From: Gonatopus flavifemur
Lineage: Eukaryota; Arthropoda; Insecta; Hymenoptera; Dryinidae
Length of the DNA: 64,000 nt
Direction of reading: 5' to 3'
NCBI GenBank assembly: GCA_018340375.1
Contig: JAFFJZ010000001.1
Location: 11,860,001 to 11,924,000, forward strand
Part shown: piece by piece, positions 22,140 through 32,944 of the stretch
Position numbering within the stretch: the stretch's first letter is position 1
Layout: every line of letters begins with the position of its first letter
Notes under the pieces: model-generated
The model's database searches: none
Told to the model about the DNA's origin: nothing
The model's input: the letters and a program-made list of their open reading frames with translations, nothing else
Translations under genes and position numbers: made by a program

Positions 22140-25100
22140 TTGGAGATGGCCGGATTCATTGTGATACTGAATCAACTCTGGCGCACCCGATGTGATGAGC
22201 CTCGGTCATCGCAGTGTTTAACCAACGGTTGATATACATTTCAAACAATAAATATTCCGAATGATTCAATTCCTATGTGTGCACAAACGTTGAGCCAACT
22301 TCAGCCCTTCTCCGATGGCGCGAAATTTCCCAGCATTTGCCAAGAATGGGCTGAAATTGGCTGAATGTTCAAGTTGTCTAGTTGCAACGAAATTATATAA
22401 ACAAATGAGAACAGTTAGACTTAATTGTCATCCAAATTATTTTATGGGCGAAAAAGCAGGAGCTGTTTTTATACCCTTGTCTGGATTTATTTCACATCCA
22501 ATTCCAAATACGATCATCCGAAATGATATCTAGGCTCTTTTTTGAACGGAGCTAGATAATTATTTGAAACAAAAGTACTTCAAATTTGTATGAAAATGAG
22601 AACCAACATTCAAAATCTTGTGTAGCTCATACTCTGAATATATCAAAGCTGACCAAAAAATTGAGAAAATCTATTTTCAACAATATTTGAAAAATATTTT
22701 GAGAGGTACGTTTTGATTGCCAAAATCCAAAATGCTTCGAAAAACATTCCTGAGGAGATGTATTTTGAATTCAAGATCAATAATAATCTTAAGAATAATC
22801 AGAATAATTTTATTTCAAATAATCACCCAGCTCTGCTTTGGAACCATAAGAACAGTTATTTGATTTATATCTCTTGACAATTAATTAAACTGACATTCGA
22901 GCGATTAAAAATGCCACAGTTGTGGCAATACAACACTGGTGACACCGACAACGGTGCTGCGCCAGTATGGGGCCAGGTTTCAATCTCCACATAGCTCCAT
23001 ATTGAAATGACAAATCTTCTACTTATTTTTCTCTCTTCTTCCCATCATATTGGATGAATCCATGGAAAATTGTGGCTATCCTCCCCTACGTTCCTCGTTA
23101 AAATGCGTAAAAAGAATTCATCCTGGTGTCTCCTCAATACACAATTCAATGTTCACAGAATGACTGGAGAATAGTCGGTGAATACTTGAAAATCTCCTCT
23201 TCCCAACTTCGCATGAATCATAGAGTTTTTCATTATAATTGAAAAATAGGTTGAGAGCGTTGTAAAAGTTTTTCATGATACTTCACATCACATTCGTTTT
23301 ACGAATTTAAATTCACTAGAGTTACATTCAGAAAATATCATTCCGCTACGAATCGTTTTTTGTGAAGTTTTTGCCAAGTAAATGAAATATTACTTTGAAG
23401 GAGATTGAAATTCTGCATTGGAATATTCTTTGAGAAAGAATTTATCGGAGAGAAGGAAGATGAAGTGGTATCGAATAAAGTTCAAATTGCCGAATAGTTG
23501 ATTTGCCTAAAGCAAAGTGGCACACCACCGAATCTGTCTCAACGATGGATTCAAATAACAGCTTTTCGATCAAATATCCTCTCATCCGGCGTTTTACATT
23601 ATGAATTAAAAAAAGAAACGTCAAATGTTTCACATTTCGCTTCGAATTCAACAAATTCTCGAATGAGATAATGGAATTGTGGAGATCAAAAAGTATCCAT
23701 GAATTCATAAATCTTGAAAATACACAAAGATTTATACATTTATGAGATTCATTACACTCTTTGCAGTTTGTCAAAAGGAAGTTGCGATGGAAAAACGAGA
23801 TCCACTTGTTTTGTGAATACAAAGCGGAAAATGTTAAATTTGAGATCTTTGATGACACGTTTCGTTATTTATTAAAAGGACGAAACGTGGGTTTCGTATG
23901 CATATGTGTTGATGTTGAATTTTCCCCTTTGATACGAGTTATCGTGATAAATAAAATAAAAACATTGAACAATATTGAATGAATCATGAGGGTATCGTAC
24001 GATATTACATGAATACGAATTTTGAGGAGGGTTTTTTTCTATTCGTTATTATAACAATTTTGTTAGTTCCAACAGCAATGTTTCAGCTGCGGCAATAAAA
24101 AATGTCGACTTTGCAAGCAAAATTCATTCGCTATTCTGCATATAATACTCAGAATTTTGCTCATCCAGCAAAAAGTTTGTTACTTCAGTTCATCATATCG
24201 TTCTCTCAGCAATCCAGTTAGCTGTGACTGCAAAATTTCAGCTAGGTTAGCGAAAAAATTTACGATCATATCCATTATATCTCGATTTGCTACATTAGAA
24301 AAGATACATCAGAGAACCAGACGAATTCTCATGGAACTGCAAATAGATAACATAGGTGGAAATATATTAACCTCCATCCTTTCCTACCCGAAATATTCAT
24401 AGTTCTCGGTATGTAAAGATCGCAAATAATTTTTTCGTGAGCCTACAGCAAAATCTGATTTTGCTGGAGCAGCGAATGTCTTTTTTCCTCATTGCATATC
24501 CGAATTTCTGAAATCTATATGAGGTTCCTTCACGACTACGAAGAACGAATGAATTTTAATATGCGGTTATGTGAAATTCTCTCGCTCTTATATCACATTT
24601 CGTCGTCACATGAAAAAGAAAACCATAACTTTGACGGCTGGACAATATTGAATACTACACGGTCGAGTTATTACCGCTAAACGGTTCCAAGATGAATATT
24701 TTATTCCATTGCTTGAGATCCTACGCATTACAAAAAAGTTGTGGAATCTATGAAAGCAGAAAATCCACGAGTAAAAGAGAGATGAGATGTCGATGGATAT
24801 TCTCGATAACTGATAATTCTTCGTCATACTCTCCCATTATCTCTGATACATTATTCCTCATTTCGAAGCCTCGTACGATATTCACAGACGTTTTCGTTTC
24901 TATTCCAAAGCACGTACATATTCAGTGGTATCATTCAAAGTGAAGTACGATATAAACGTCGTAACATCGTTTAACTTTTTTCCCCTTCTTCTTTTTTGTT
25001 TCCCTTTCAATTCACGATGTACAAACGACGTGTATAACAATGAATTCATACGTATATAGCGGAGTTTCCTTTTGAAAGAGGGCTTCATTCAAATTTCCGC

Positions 25101-26885
25101 TGAGGAATCGAAGATAAGCACAGGTTGTGTCGTGAAATCCTGGTGGGAAAAGTCAAGTGAGCTTGGAATGTATTGATAAAAGAAAAGAGATTTCAAGAGA
25201 TTTTCAACTTTCTTCGTCAGAAAAGTCTTGAAATTATTGAAAATTTAGCAACTGGAATGATGTTTCTTGGATGTTCATTCCACACTTTTCAGTGTTGGAA
25301 GGAAATTAACGGGACCTACGGGTATCTATACGTAAATGTTTCACTGTGAAACACGTTTGAAAGTTTATGCTCTGTGTGTATCACTTGACAGCACAGTCGA
25401 GGACGTGAATACGAAATTTAGGAGAGAATTTAGAAGGTAAAGCTTGAAATTGAGGGTTCGCGGGTAGGGAAAAGAGAATACATCGTTGTATTCGATTGAA
25501 AGCGAGAAGAAAAGTGGACAGAGTACGGGACTGAGGATACATGCATGTATATGGAAGAGAACATCGGAGAAGTTGTTTGAAATAGAACGGTGTATACGTT
25601 ATAGTTTTAGAGTTCTCCTGCATTCTCGATGCGCCAGGATTCCATCTCTTCTATCCTTTTCTTTCTCGATTCGATTCTCCAAAGAATTAATTCTCAAGAT
25701 TCGTACGTATAGTAGACATACACGATAAAGAAGGAAAACTTCTTCGTAGAACGGATGTAATCCCGAAGTTTACCCCTTTGAAGAAGTAGTTATACCCAAC
25801 CACTTAGGAGTTGTAAGTGTTTGAAAACGGTGACTGATTGCAAGCAGTTGCAGCAGTAACAGCAGTCCTCATCCAACATTCTCGTCCTTTACACGGGCTA
25901 CTAGTTTTCAACTGTAATTACATACGGTAATTATCTATCTTGAATGGAAAATCAAATCGAATTGAATCAGTGAAGTTGAGGTATCTGAAAATCAATAAAT
26001 TGATTTCAGAGGAAATCCGATTCCAAGTTCTTAATCGTTTGCAATTATGTATTGTTTCAGATTTATGTTTTCGTAATGGGAATTGGAAATCGAAAAGAAC
26101 TCTACGTAATCGAAATCTTATTCAACTTGATTTCGGATGGGTTGTAATTACTGAATATTTATTTTCCTCGATTGGTTAGTCTTCAGGGGAAAACATTCCA
26201 AATAGAATTGTTAATTTGTTGGAATATTGTTGTACTCCTCCATTGAAACGGAAGTCCTTTACTGGCATGGTCTTCAATGCTTTCGTCGATTCGGCTTTTA
26301 TTCCCTCGATCGAGTAGAAACATTGTTCGCGGAGTGGGTTTTTTGAGTTTAAGGAATAAAAAACAAACGAGTTGGTAACCCGATTTTGCGTCGTGCAGCC
26401 TCTCAATTTTCATCTCAAATCAAAAAACCAAAATTCTATCTTTAAAGTATATCAAAACGCACAACTTGACAGAGGAAAAAACAAAAAATAAAATTTATTA
26501 ACATTGCTTTTTTCAATTTTTGGATTGAAAACGAAAGTGTGTTTTTTTCAAAATGCTTCTGAATTTTCAATTTTTTATTTTCATTTGTTTTAAATTCGTC
26601 AAGTTGTACGTTTTCACATATTCTAACGATAGAATTTTGGTTTTTAGATTTTAGAACAAAATTGAGGCCTGTACACGGACTCTCTAAATCTGGAAGAGTT
26701 TTACAAAACATATATCCTCAAACTACTATACTGTGTAATGTTTTCTGATATATTATTTTCTCTGGGTAGACTGCACGGTGCAAAAACGAGGGACCAACTT
26801 CTAGCAGCTGTACCTCCGTCATTTTGAAATATTTTTGTCTCAACAAAATTATAAAGATAGTTTGAAACGTAGTTTCCAAGATGTG
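22140..26885. other. No gene recognised; small hairpin at 22291-22365
   Basis: AT-rich DNA. The longest frame (23442-23858, minus, 138 codons) has no motif I know. At 22291-22365 the sequence TGAGCCAACTTCAGCCC is answered by GGGCTGAAATTGGCTGAA, giving a stem of about 20 bp with a 35-nt loop. At 24060-24480 words such as AGCAAAATTC and CAGCAAAATCTGATTTTGCT recur in both orientations, possibly an old MITE. Confidence 0.4.
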
Positions 26886-26889
26886 CGTT

Positions 26890-27242
26890 ATTTCATTAAT
26901 GGATCCTCAGCCAAATTCTCGTAATACATTCTTAAAAAACGGTACGTTCACATGTATCTCACCCCTGAAAGTACCAACCTCATCAGCAAGGACTCTCATC
27001 GTTGATGGTCATCCGGGACGTTATTCGTTTTCGACGCTTTCTCTGCCTTTTTTAAAGTTTTTTTACCACTTGTAAACATTTTTTCACTACATAACCTCAT
27101 CGCCAAAGGCCTTCTTCAACATCCTCAACGTTTCCGCGGGAGAATATTCATCCCGCAACCAAAATTTGATAAACCTCTGAATAGATATCAAGGATAATGC
27201 TACGAACTTGACAAAAAATGATGATATATTTTCTGGACACAG
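26890..27242 (-). pseudogene. Mariner N-terminal stub related to copy D
   Basis: Inward from the right end at 27242 (read inverted: CTGTGTCCAGAAAATATAT, with TA at 27243-27244), the minus strand gives QRFIKFWLRDEYSPAETLRM, LKKAFGDEVM, KNVYKW, GRESVENE and, after stops, VLADEVGTFRGEIHVNV and FFKNVL. These are the two helix-turn-helix regions and linker of a mariner transposase. The CTGTGTCC terminus matches element D. The catalytic domain is absent and several stops interrupt the reading. It is a truncated relic, probably older than copy D. Confidence 0.75.
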
Positions 27243-27244
27243 TA

Positions 27245-30165
27245 GTGTAACTCTTCTATTCGTGTTCTTTTAAAGTCCCTTAATACATTCCTCAAGTTCT
27301 TACATGAATGGTTTGAATGTTGCATTAATATCCTGTAATTTCGGTTTTATCAATATCCTTTTTTATAATCCTTTGACGTTGAGTCGACGACGACGAAGGT
27401 ATGAGAATACTACACCGCAATACTGGATATTTGACTCAAGCTTACGTTCTTCTTTTTCTCATTCATCATAATATGTTTCGAATGACATTGAATATCCTCG
27501 AAATGAGAAATGGAAGAATGAGTACACAAATACATGAGAAATTATTCGGATTTTCTCATTCATCTCGAGAATAAAGGAAAAACAGCAGCAAGCAGAAGAG
27601 TCCTTCGCAGGAAATTGCATGGTACAACAGCAATGTTGTGTGTTGGATGTACCTTTGGAAGGAATGTTCTTCTCGCAACGACTGCAACATGGAATGACGA
27701 ATTCCATAGAATATGGGAATTCGACTATGGTTTCAACTAAAATGAAGCAACGCAAAAGTTGGAAAGATGGGATCTGAATAGCAAGGGAATGACAAATGTT
27801 AATTGAATGAATTCTTTCCCTTTTGAAATTTGCAACACGAATATATTTCACACTTAACCCTCAGATTTCTAATGAATTCTGAAGAATGGAAGTTATGAAT
27901 GATATCGACGAAGAGGATGACGCTGTGCTGATGACATAATCACAATGATAATACTTTATTGCGTATACACTTGCACCAAATGCATATATACACGGACTTA
28001 GAAACAATCATGAAACAATCTGCGGGCATGAAACAAAAAGTAATTCTCGAGAGAGTTTCTCCCTCGTTGTTTCACTATTTTCATCTTTTCTTCAATTTCT
28101 TCGCACTTCTGATTTTCCTTTCCGTCTTTGTTTTTTTTTTATTCTTCTCTCCCTTTCTCTCTTGTCACGTTCGATTCTTTTCAACCAGTACCTTTCTGTC
28201 ATCTTTACCACTTCCCTTTCCCTCGCGTTTCATTCCTCCACATCCTATATCGTCCTCTTTCAAATCATGTAAAGTGTTCTTGAATAATTCATGCTCGCTA
28301 TGAAGAGGAAGAGTAAAGAGAGAAAAAGGAAGAGAGGAATGCGAGCTGCGGAAGCAGTGCATTAACAATCCACGTTATGTATATATATATATAAATATAT
28401 ATGTATATATACAAATATATGTCAACATTTACAAATCTACACCTTATCACGCATGAAAATATACTATAATACATTTTTTTCCTCTCCGAAAGGTTCGAAA
28501 CAATTATTACTGTATTGCCCAAACATAAGATCAACAATCCGATGAATTTTGAATTCGAGAGATGTAGAGAGACGTAGGAAGTACGTATATATATTCGGTG
28601 AATTATTTTTCTAGCACAAGATTTTATCGGATAAGGAGGAAGTTCCATAAAACTCAAATAGCTCTCCTTTCGGTTTGGAAAAATCTTCAACTCAGTTCGT
28701 AATTTCAATTCAATACGTAGCCAGGGATACAGATTTCCAACGAAATAAATTTTCGTCCTTTTTCGAGTTCAAGCTTGTTCTCGAATAAAGTGTCTTTGTA
28801 TTGAGTATAAAAATTGCAGCAAGCATTTCTTTTTGAAGTGGATCTTCGAAAAGAAAATCCTTCGTGTCGGACCTTTTTCAACCAAACCGGACGTGGATAC
28901 GTTAATCTCGTGGTTTTCTTGATTCATTTTCCCCTGGAATTTGGTATTCCACAAGGATCGCTGTATTGATAAATCGTTTCGTCATAAGGATTCCGCGAAA
29001 AACCAGAGAGGCTGTTGATACAAATTTCTATGGTACATACAATAGAATAATTGATATCGAATAAACAGTGAAAACCTTTGTAGATGCAGTGAAAGATCAT
29101 TGAAGGATTATTAAAACTGTAGATTGATTTCCAAAATGAAATATATATGAAAAGGATTTTCTAAACATCCATTATCTCATCCCAAGTGTAGTTGAACTTT
29201 ATTCTTAGCTCCTTATTACTACAAAATTTCTTTTTGATCCTCTTACGTACTTCTAACTTCGCTCGGTAAGGAAAAAAAGTTGCGTTACGTTGGAGAACGA
29301 GAAGCAAAAGGAGGGCATCGTAGTACAAAGCTTTGTAAAAAGATTGTACGTGTTTGCCTATGCGAAGCTCATAACACGAAGCTTTTTTCCGTGCGTACAT
29401 GGAAAAAGCTCGGACGAAAAGGAAAGCTTATAGTGGAAGTTTTATATTGCCGACGTGGATTATGTTGGGGAGGGTAGGAAAATTACCAGGTTTTAGTTGT
29501 GTTAATTCCAACAATAGCCTGTAACGCGAGTGTTCCAACCTGCTGACCCGTGTGTTATCAACACTCGACAAATCTTCGGTCATACCTCGTATACTTTAAA
29601 GCTCTTTATAAGCCACGTATGTGCTGCGTATGAGTTCAAATGTTTGCACAGTTTATTTCATTGGATTTTCCTTGTATTGCGTTCCTCTTGATACATGAAT
29701 ACATATATTAATGCGGAAATATATTTTACTACGGTTACAATTTCTTGTAGAATTGAGGCTGAAGTGTCGTTGAATCAAAATTCAAATATATTGAGTATTT
29801 TTATTGAAACTTATTGTATTATGGAAATAGATAAGATTATCTCTTGATAAATGAAGCCTTATAAATGACTAACATCATTGGAATGAGGATATTCAATTCT
29901 TCATCTTTATTTCATTCTGAATGTTGTGTGTTGCATGAAAATAGAATAATTACATTAGTGTATCAAGAATTTCACATCATCAATGTTTTATCGATCAATT
30001 CAAAGATTACCAACTATTGAATTTTGACGAAGAAAATGAATGATGAATGTGTGTTGACACTCTGAACATCGACAAATGCATGGTATTTATGAAGTCCTTT
30101 ATGCAAAACGCATCGCTTGGGATCTTTAATATTTCTTATTGAGTTTCTCAGTGTTTCGAATCATC
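27245..30165. other. No gene recognised
   Basis: AT-rich sequence with a TA-rich run at 28379-28420 and a T/C-rich run at 28060-28260. ORFs reach 136 codons (28298-28708, minus), but that frame runs through the TA repeat and is not gene-like. Confidence 0.45.
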
Positions 30166-30169
30166 ATGT

Positions 30170-30690
30170 CTAGAAAAACGCGAGCGAAGCGAGCGTCATC
30201 AAGAATGTAAAAGTGTGAGCGGAGCGAGCACCGTTAATTGACAGAATTGCGAGCGAAGCGAGCACCGACAGTTGACAAAATTGCGAGCGAAGCGAGCCCT
30301 CCGAACCATCAAGTTTGGAAAAACGCGAGCAAAGCGAGCATCATCCAGATTGTAAAAGTGCGAGCGGAGCGAGCACCGTCATCCGACAAAATTGCGAGCG
30401 AAGCGAGCCCTCCGAATCATCAAGTTTGGAAAAACGCGAGCAAAGCGAGCTTCATTGAGATTGTAACAGTGCGAGCGGAGCGAGCACCGTCATCTGACAA
30501 AATTGCGAGCGAAGCGACCCCTCCAAGTCCTCAAGTTTGGAAAGACGCGAGCGAAGCGAGCGTCATTAACACTGTGAGAGTGCGAGCTGAGCGGGGACTA
30601 TTGACCCACAGATTTGTGGGCGAAGCGAGCTACATGAATGATCACTTTTGAAAAAATGCGAGTGGAACGAGTACCATCAGCCTATAAAAT
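30170..30690. repeat. Higher-order tandem array of GCGAGCGAAGCGAGC units (111-bp period)
   Basis: The 15-mer GCGAGCGAAGCGAGC or a one-base variant (GGA or AAA in the centre) recurs about 13 times. Spacers of roughly 20, 19 and 27 bp cycle in fixed order, so three 15-mers make one 111-bp unit. Two units are almost identical and the edges decay (GAGTGGAACGAGTACC near 30660). Spacers are also conserved, e.g. CCGAATCATCAAGTTTGG. Because 111 is divisible by three, the plus frame 30238-30651 is open with a 37-residue repeat (VRAERAPSSDKIASEASPPN...). I treat that as a consequence of the array, not a proven protein. G+C is far above the surroundings. Confidence 0.85.
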
Positions 30691-30773
30691 TGGGAGCGAA
30701 ATGAACCACACTGGAAGAAAACACGAACAAGCGGGCCAAAAATAGAGAAATTGAATTCATCCGATTGGCTTAC

Positions 30774-30995
30774 ACGGAAAAAATGATTTACCTGCAGCAG
30801 CTGAGTAGCTAGCACGGACACGGACAGCCATTAAGTTAGCTCCTGCAGCTAAATTTTAGCTATTACAGCAAAAAAATTTGCACTTGTAGTCAATTTATTT
30901 GTGGTAACAGCTAAAATTTAGCTGCAGGAGCTAATTTAATGGCTGTCCGTGTCCGTGCTAGCTACTCAGCTGCTGCAGCTAAATTATTCTTTCCG
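30774..30995. mobile_element. MITE with long inverted arms (ACGGAAA ends)
   Basis: The left arm ACGGAAAAAATGATTTACCT, then GCAGCAGCTGAGTAGCTAGC, is matched on the other strand from 30995 by ACGGAAAGAATAATTTAGCT and the same second block. Arms are about 97 bp with a 20-bp centre. Inside are repeated CTGCAGCTAAATTTTAGCT words. The arms differ at only a few positions, suggesting recent activity or gene conversion. Superfamily not determined. Confidence 0.85.
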
Positions 30996-30999
30996 TTTT

Positions 31000-31405
31000 T
31001 TTTTACTACCATAGCAGTGCGAAATTTTCCAGGCGGGAGATCCCACTCATTCATTGATTCCTGGGAAGCACCAGATTATTTAAATTGCTTCTCCAGGTCA
31101 GCCTGAACTCATCTCTCAAGCGATATCTCAAAAAGCCTGCTGTTGTAAGTGTTTAATTTCAACTCCGCGAAATCTGCGTCTTCTGCCACATTGGATCCAC
31201 CATCTTGTTCTTTGAGTGAACAACCTGAAATTCATTTTTAGCGGCTCGAAAAACCTATGAGATAAAAAATGCAAGTTCCTGAAATGATGGCTGCAATTTA
31301 TGGCCAGCTTTCTTGTGATTTCTCTGTGAAAAACGCGAGCGATGCGAGCGCCATGAACCATATTGTTTGAAAAAAGTGACGAAAAGTGGAGAATTGACTA
31401 ATCAC
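31000..31405. other. No gene; solo GCGAGCGATGCGAGC copy
   Basis: A single GCGAGCGATGCGAGC (31335-31349) preceded by AAAAAC, as in the array at 30.2 kb, suggests a dispersed relic of the same repeat. Otherwise nothing recognised. Confidence 0.5.
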
Positions 31406-31716
31406 CATCCCTGGTGGGAAAATTTCCCTCAAAATCCCTGAAAATCTCTGAGAATTTCAGAGATTTCCAGTGAAGAGCTTTTCAGAAGATTTCAGAACTC
31501 TTCACAGTTTTTCAGACAGTTTCAGTGATTTTTAGACAGTTTCAGAATTGTTCAGAGACATTTAGAGGAATTTTCAGGGAAACAACGTGTCAAACAATTG
31601 CAATTTTTCAGATTTTTTAAGGCTCTCTCAGATTCTCTCAGAGTTCTTCAGAGTTTCTCAAAGGAATTCAGAGAATATTTTAGGAATTTTCAGAGAAATT
31701 TTCTCCACCAGGGATG
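31406..31716. mobile_element. MITE, 311 bp, CATCCCTGGTGG ends
   Basis: The left end is CATCCCTGGTGGGAAAATTT; the right end read inverted is CATCCCTGGTGGAGAAAATT. The interior is made of short TTTCAGAG / CTCTGAAA-like words in both orientations (for example TCAGAGATTTC and CAGTTTCAG), which may be subterminal binding sites or decayed tandem repeats. The same ends bracket 14284-15909, and a related ATCACCATGCCTGGTG lies at about 31758. Confidence 0.8.
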
Positions 31717-31719
31717 CCT

Positions 31720-32545
31720 ATATTAGTTTCCTTTTTCCACTGTTGTGGAATGATCCATTTATCACCATGCCTGGTGTCTCAGTTTGAGTGAATTACGTGA
31801 ACCTCCATACGTATATCAATTAAATTCAAGATTTCAATTAAAAGATGAAAAAACAGAAACTGCAACTCACGTGGTTACCAAGGAAAAACGTCAAAGAAGA
31901 AACATTTCGAAAGTATTAAAAATAGAACGTTCTTCAATATCCTTGCTGGAAAACTCATTGCCCACGTTCGACGTGTAGATTCTTTTATTTCGCACGAGAA
32001 TCGGCAACCTATAAATACGCGTTTCGTACTGTAGAGACTTCCACCACCACCCGCATCATGTTATTCCATCTCTCTCCTTTCTACACTTATGGTTTAATAG
32101 AAACGTCGTACACGTATCACGTTTATGTCACTTCGTATGAATTCCATTTTCTTCCTTCGACTTTCAACGCCTGACGATTCCGTATGGTATTACACATTCT
32201 TCGTTCTGAACATTTTTTCTCTTCCCTCGTTGACGTGAATCCTTCAAAAATGTAACGGTTCGTATTTCTGATGGTAATTTCGAGAAAACACAATTTATAG
32301 AAAAATAATGTTGGTAATGAATCTAAGCAACGAAAAGAAACGATTCAAGCGTATCGTTGGAAGCGTAGGTATATTCCCTCTATCTGGATCGAATAGACGG
32401 ATAGATTGATAGCTAGATAAGTGCATAGATAGGACAGACACCGTAGAAATCGATTGAACTCAATCACAAGCATATCTCCCTCACCGTCATTTTAGACTAT
32501 TATTACTCGCTCTTTCAATAAACCCTCAGCACTATTTGTCTTTTT
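31720..32545. other. No gene recognised
   Basis: AT-rich spacer. Nothing beyond short ORFs. Confidence 0.4.
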
Positions 32546-32548
32546 CAG

Positions 32549-32681
32549 TATTCATGAAGCGTCGACGTTGGCTAAGACGACGCTGCCGCTGCTACCGCTC
32601 GTCCTTATTCTTTTTCTCGTTGACGCTGAGAAACCGAAGAAGACCCAAACCGACTTCCTTCCGATTGACGACAAATATTAA
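32549..32681 (+). CDS. Possible terminal coding exon with one hydrophobic segment
   Basis: A pyrimidine tract TTTGTCTTTTTCAG ends at 32548 and would make a good splice acceptor. From 32550 one frame reads IHEASTLAKTTLPLLPLVLI then LFLVDAEKPKKTQTDFLPID and DKY before TAA at 32679-32681. The hydrophobic run TLPLLPLVLILFLVDA followed by a charged tail resembles either a signal sequence or a membrane segment with a short cytoplasmic end. The segment is richer in G+C than its surroundings. No in-frame Met opens it, so it would need an upstream exon. I recognise no family. This is an inference from splice signal and composition only. Confidence 0.25.
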
Positions 32682-32687
32682 TTCCAA

Positions 32688-32942
32688 ATGCAGAGGATGC
32701 TCCTGTTTGTGATTCGCCGATGCTTACTTACTTACCTACTTAGTTCGATTCTACTTGCTTCGATCGAGTTTGGTTCCTCCGATGCTTTAATGGAGCATTT
32801 CCGATGCGATCAAGAATATATGCAATGCGTCGTCGGCATTGCAGCTATCAAACCGAGAAACCAAAAACACCCCTTTGCTTTTAAACACGTTGAAAATATC
32901 GCGAGTAACGTAAAACGTGAAACGCAAAACTATTCGAGATAA
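32688..32942 (+). CDS. Candidate small secreted peptide, 84 residues
   Basis: ATG at 32688 starts MQRMLLFVIRRCLLTYLLSS then ILLASIEFGSSDALMEHFRC. That is a basic n-region, a hydrophobic core of about 17 residues and a small-residue region (GSSDA) where cleavage could occur. The remaining ~50 residues hold two cysteines (40 and 47) and basic runs. It lies 6 bp after the stop of the exon-like segment at 32549-32681. No family is recognised, and a hydrophobic N-terminus can arise by chance in such DNA. Alternatives: an upstream ORF, or no gene at all. Confidence 0.18.
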   Translation: MQRMLLFVIRRCLLTYLLSSILLASIEFGSSDALMEHFRCDQEYMQCVVGIAAIKPRNQKHPFAFKHVENIASNVKRETQNYSR

Positions 32943-32944
32943 GA

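Noticed and set aside
23442..23858. 138-codon minus-strand ORF
   Set aside because: No recognisable domain and an AT-rich composition like its surroundings; chance ORFs of this size are expected in 64 kb.
28298..28708. 136-codon minus-strand ORF
   Set aside because: Contains a run of alternating Y and I encoded by a TA microsatellite; not a credible protein.
30170..30690. CRISPR-like appearance of the GCGAGC array
   Set aside because: Spacers are themselves repeated in a 111-bp cycle and the genome is eukaryotic; this is a satellite-like array.
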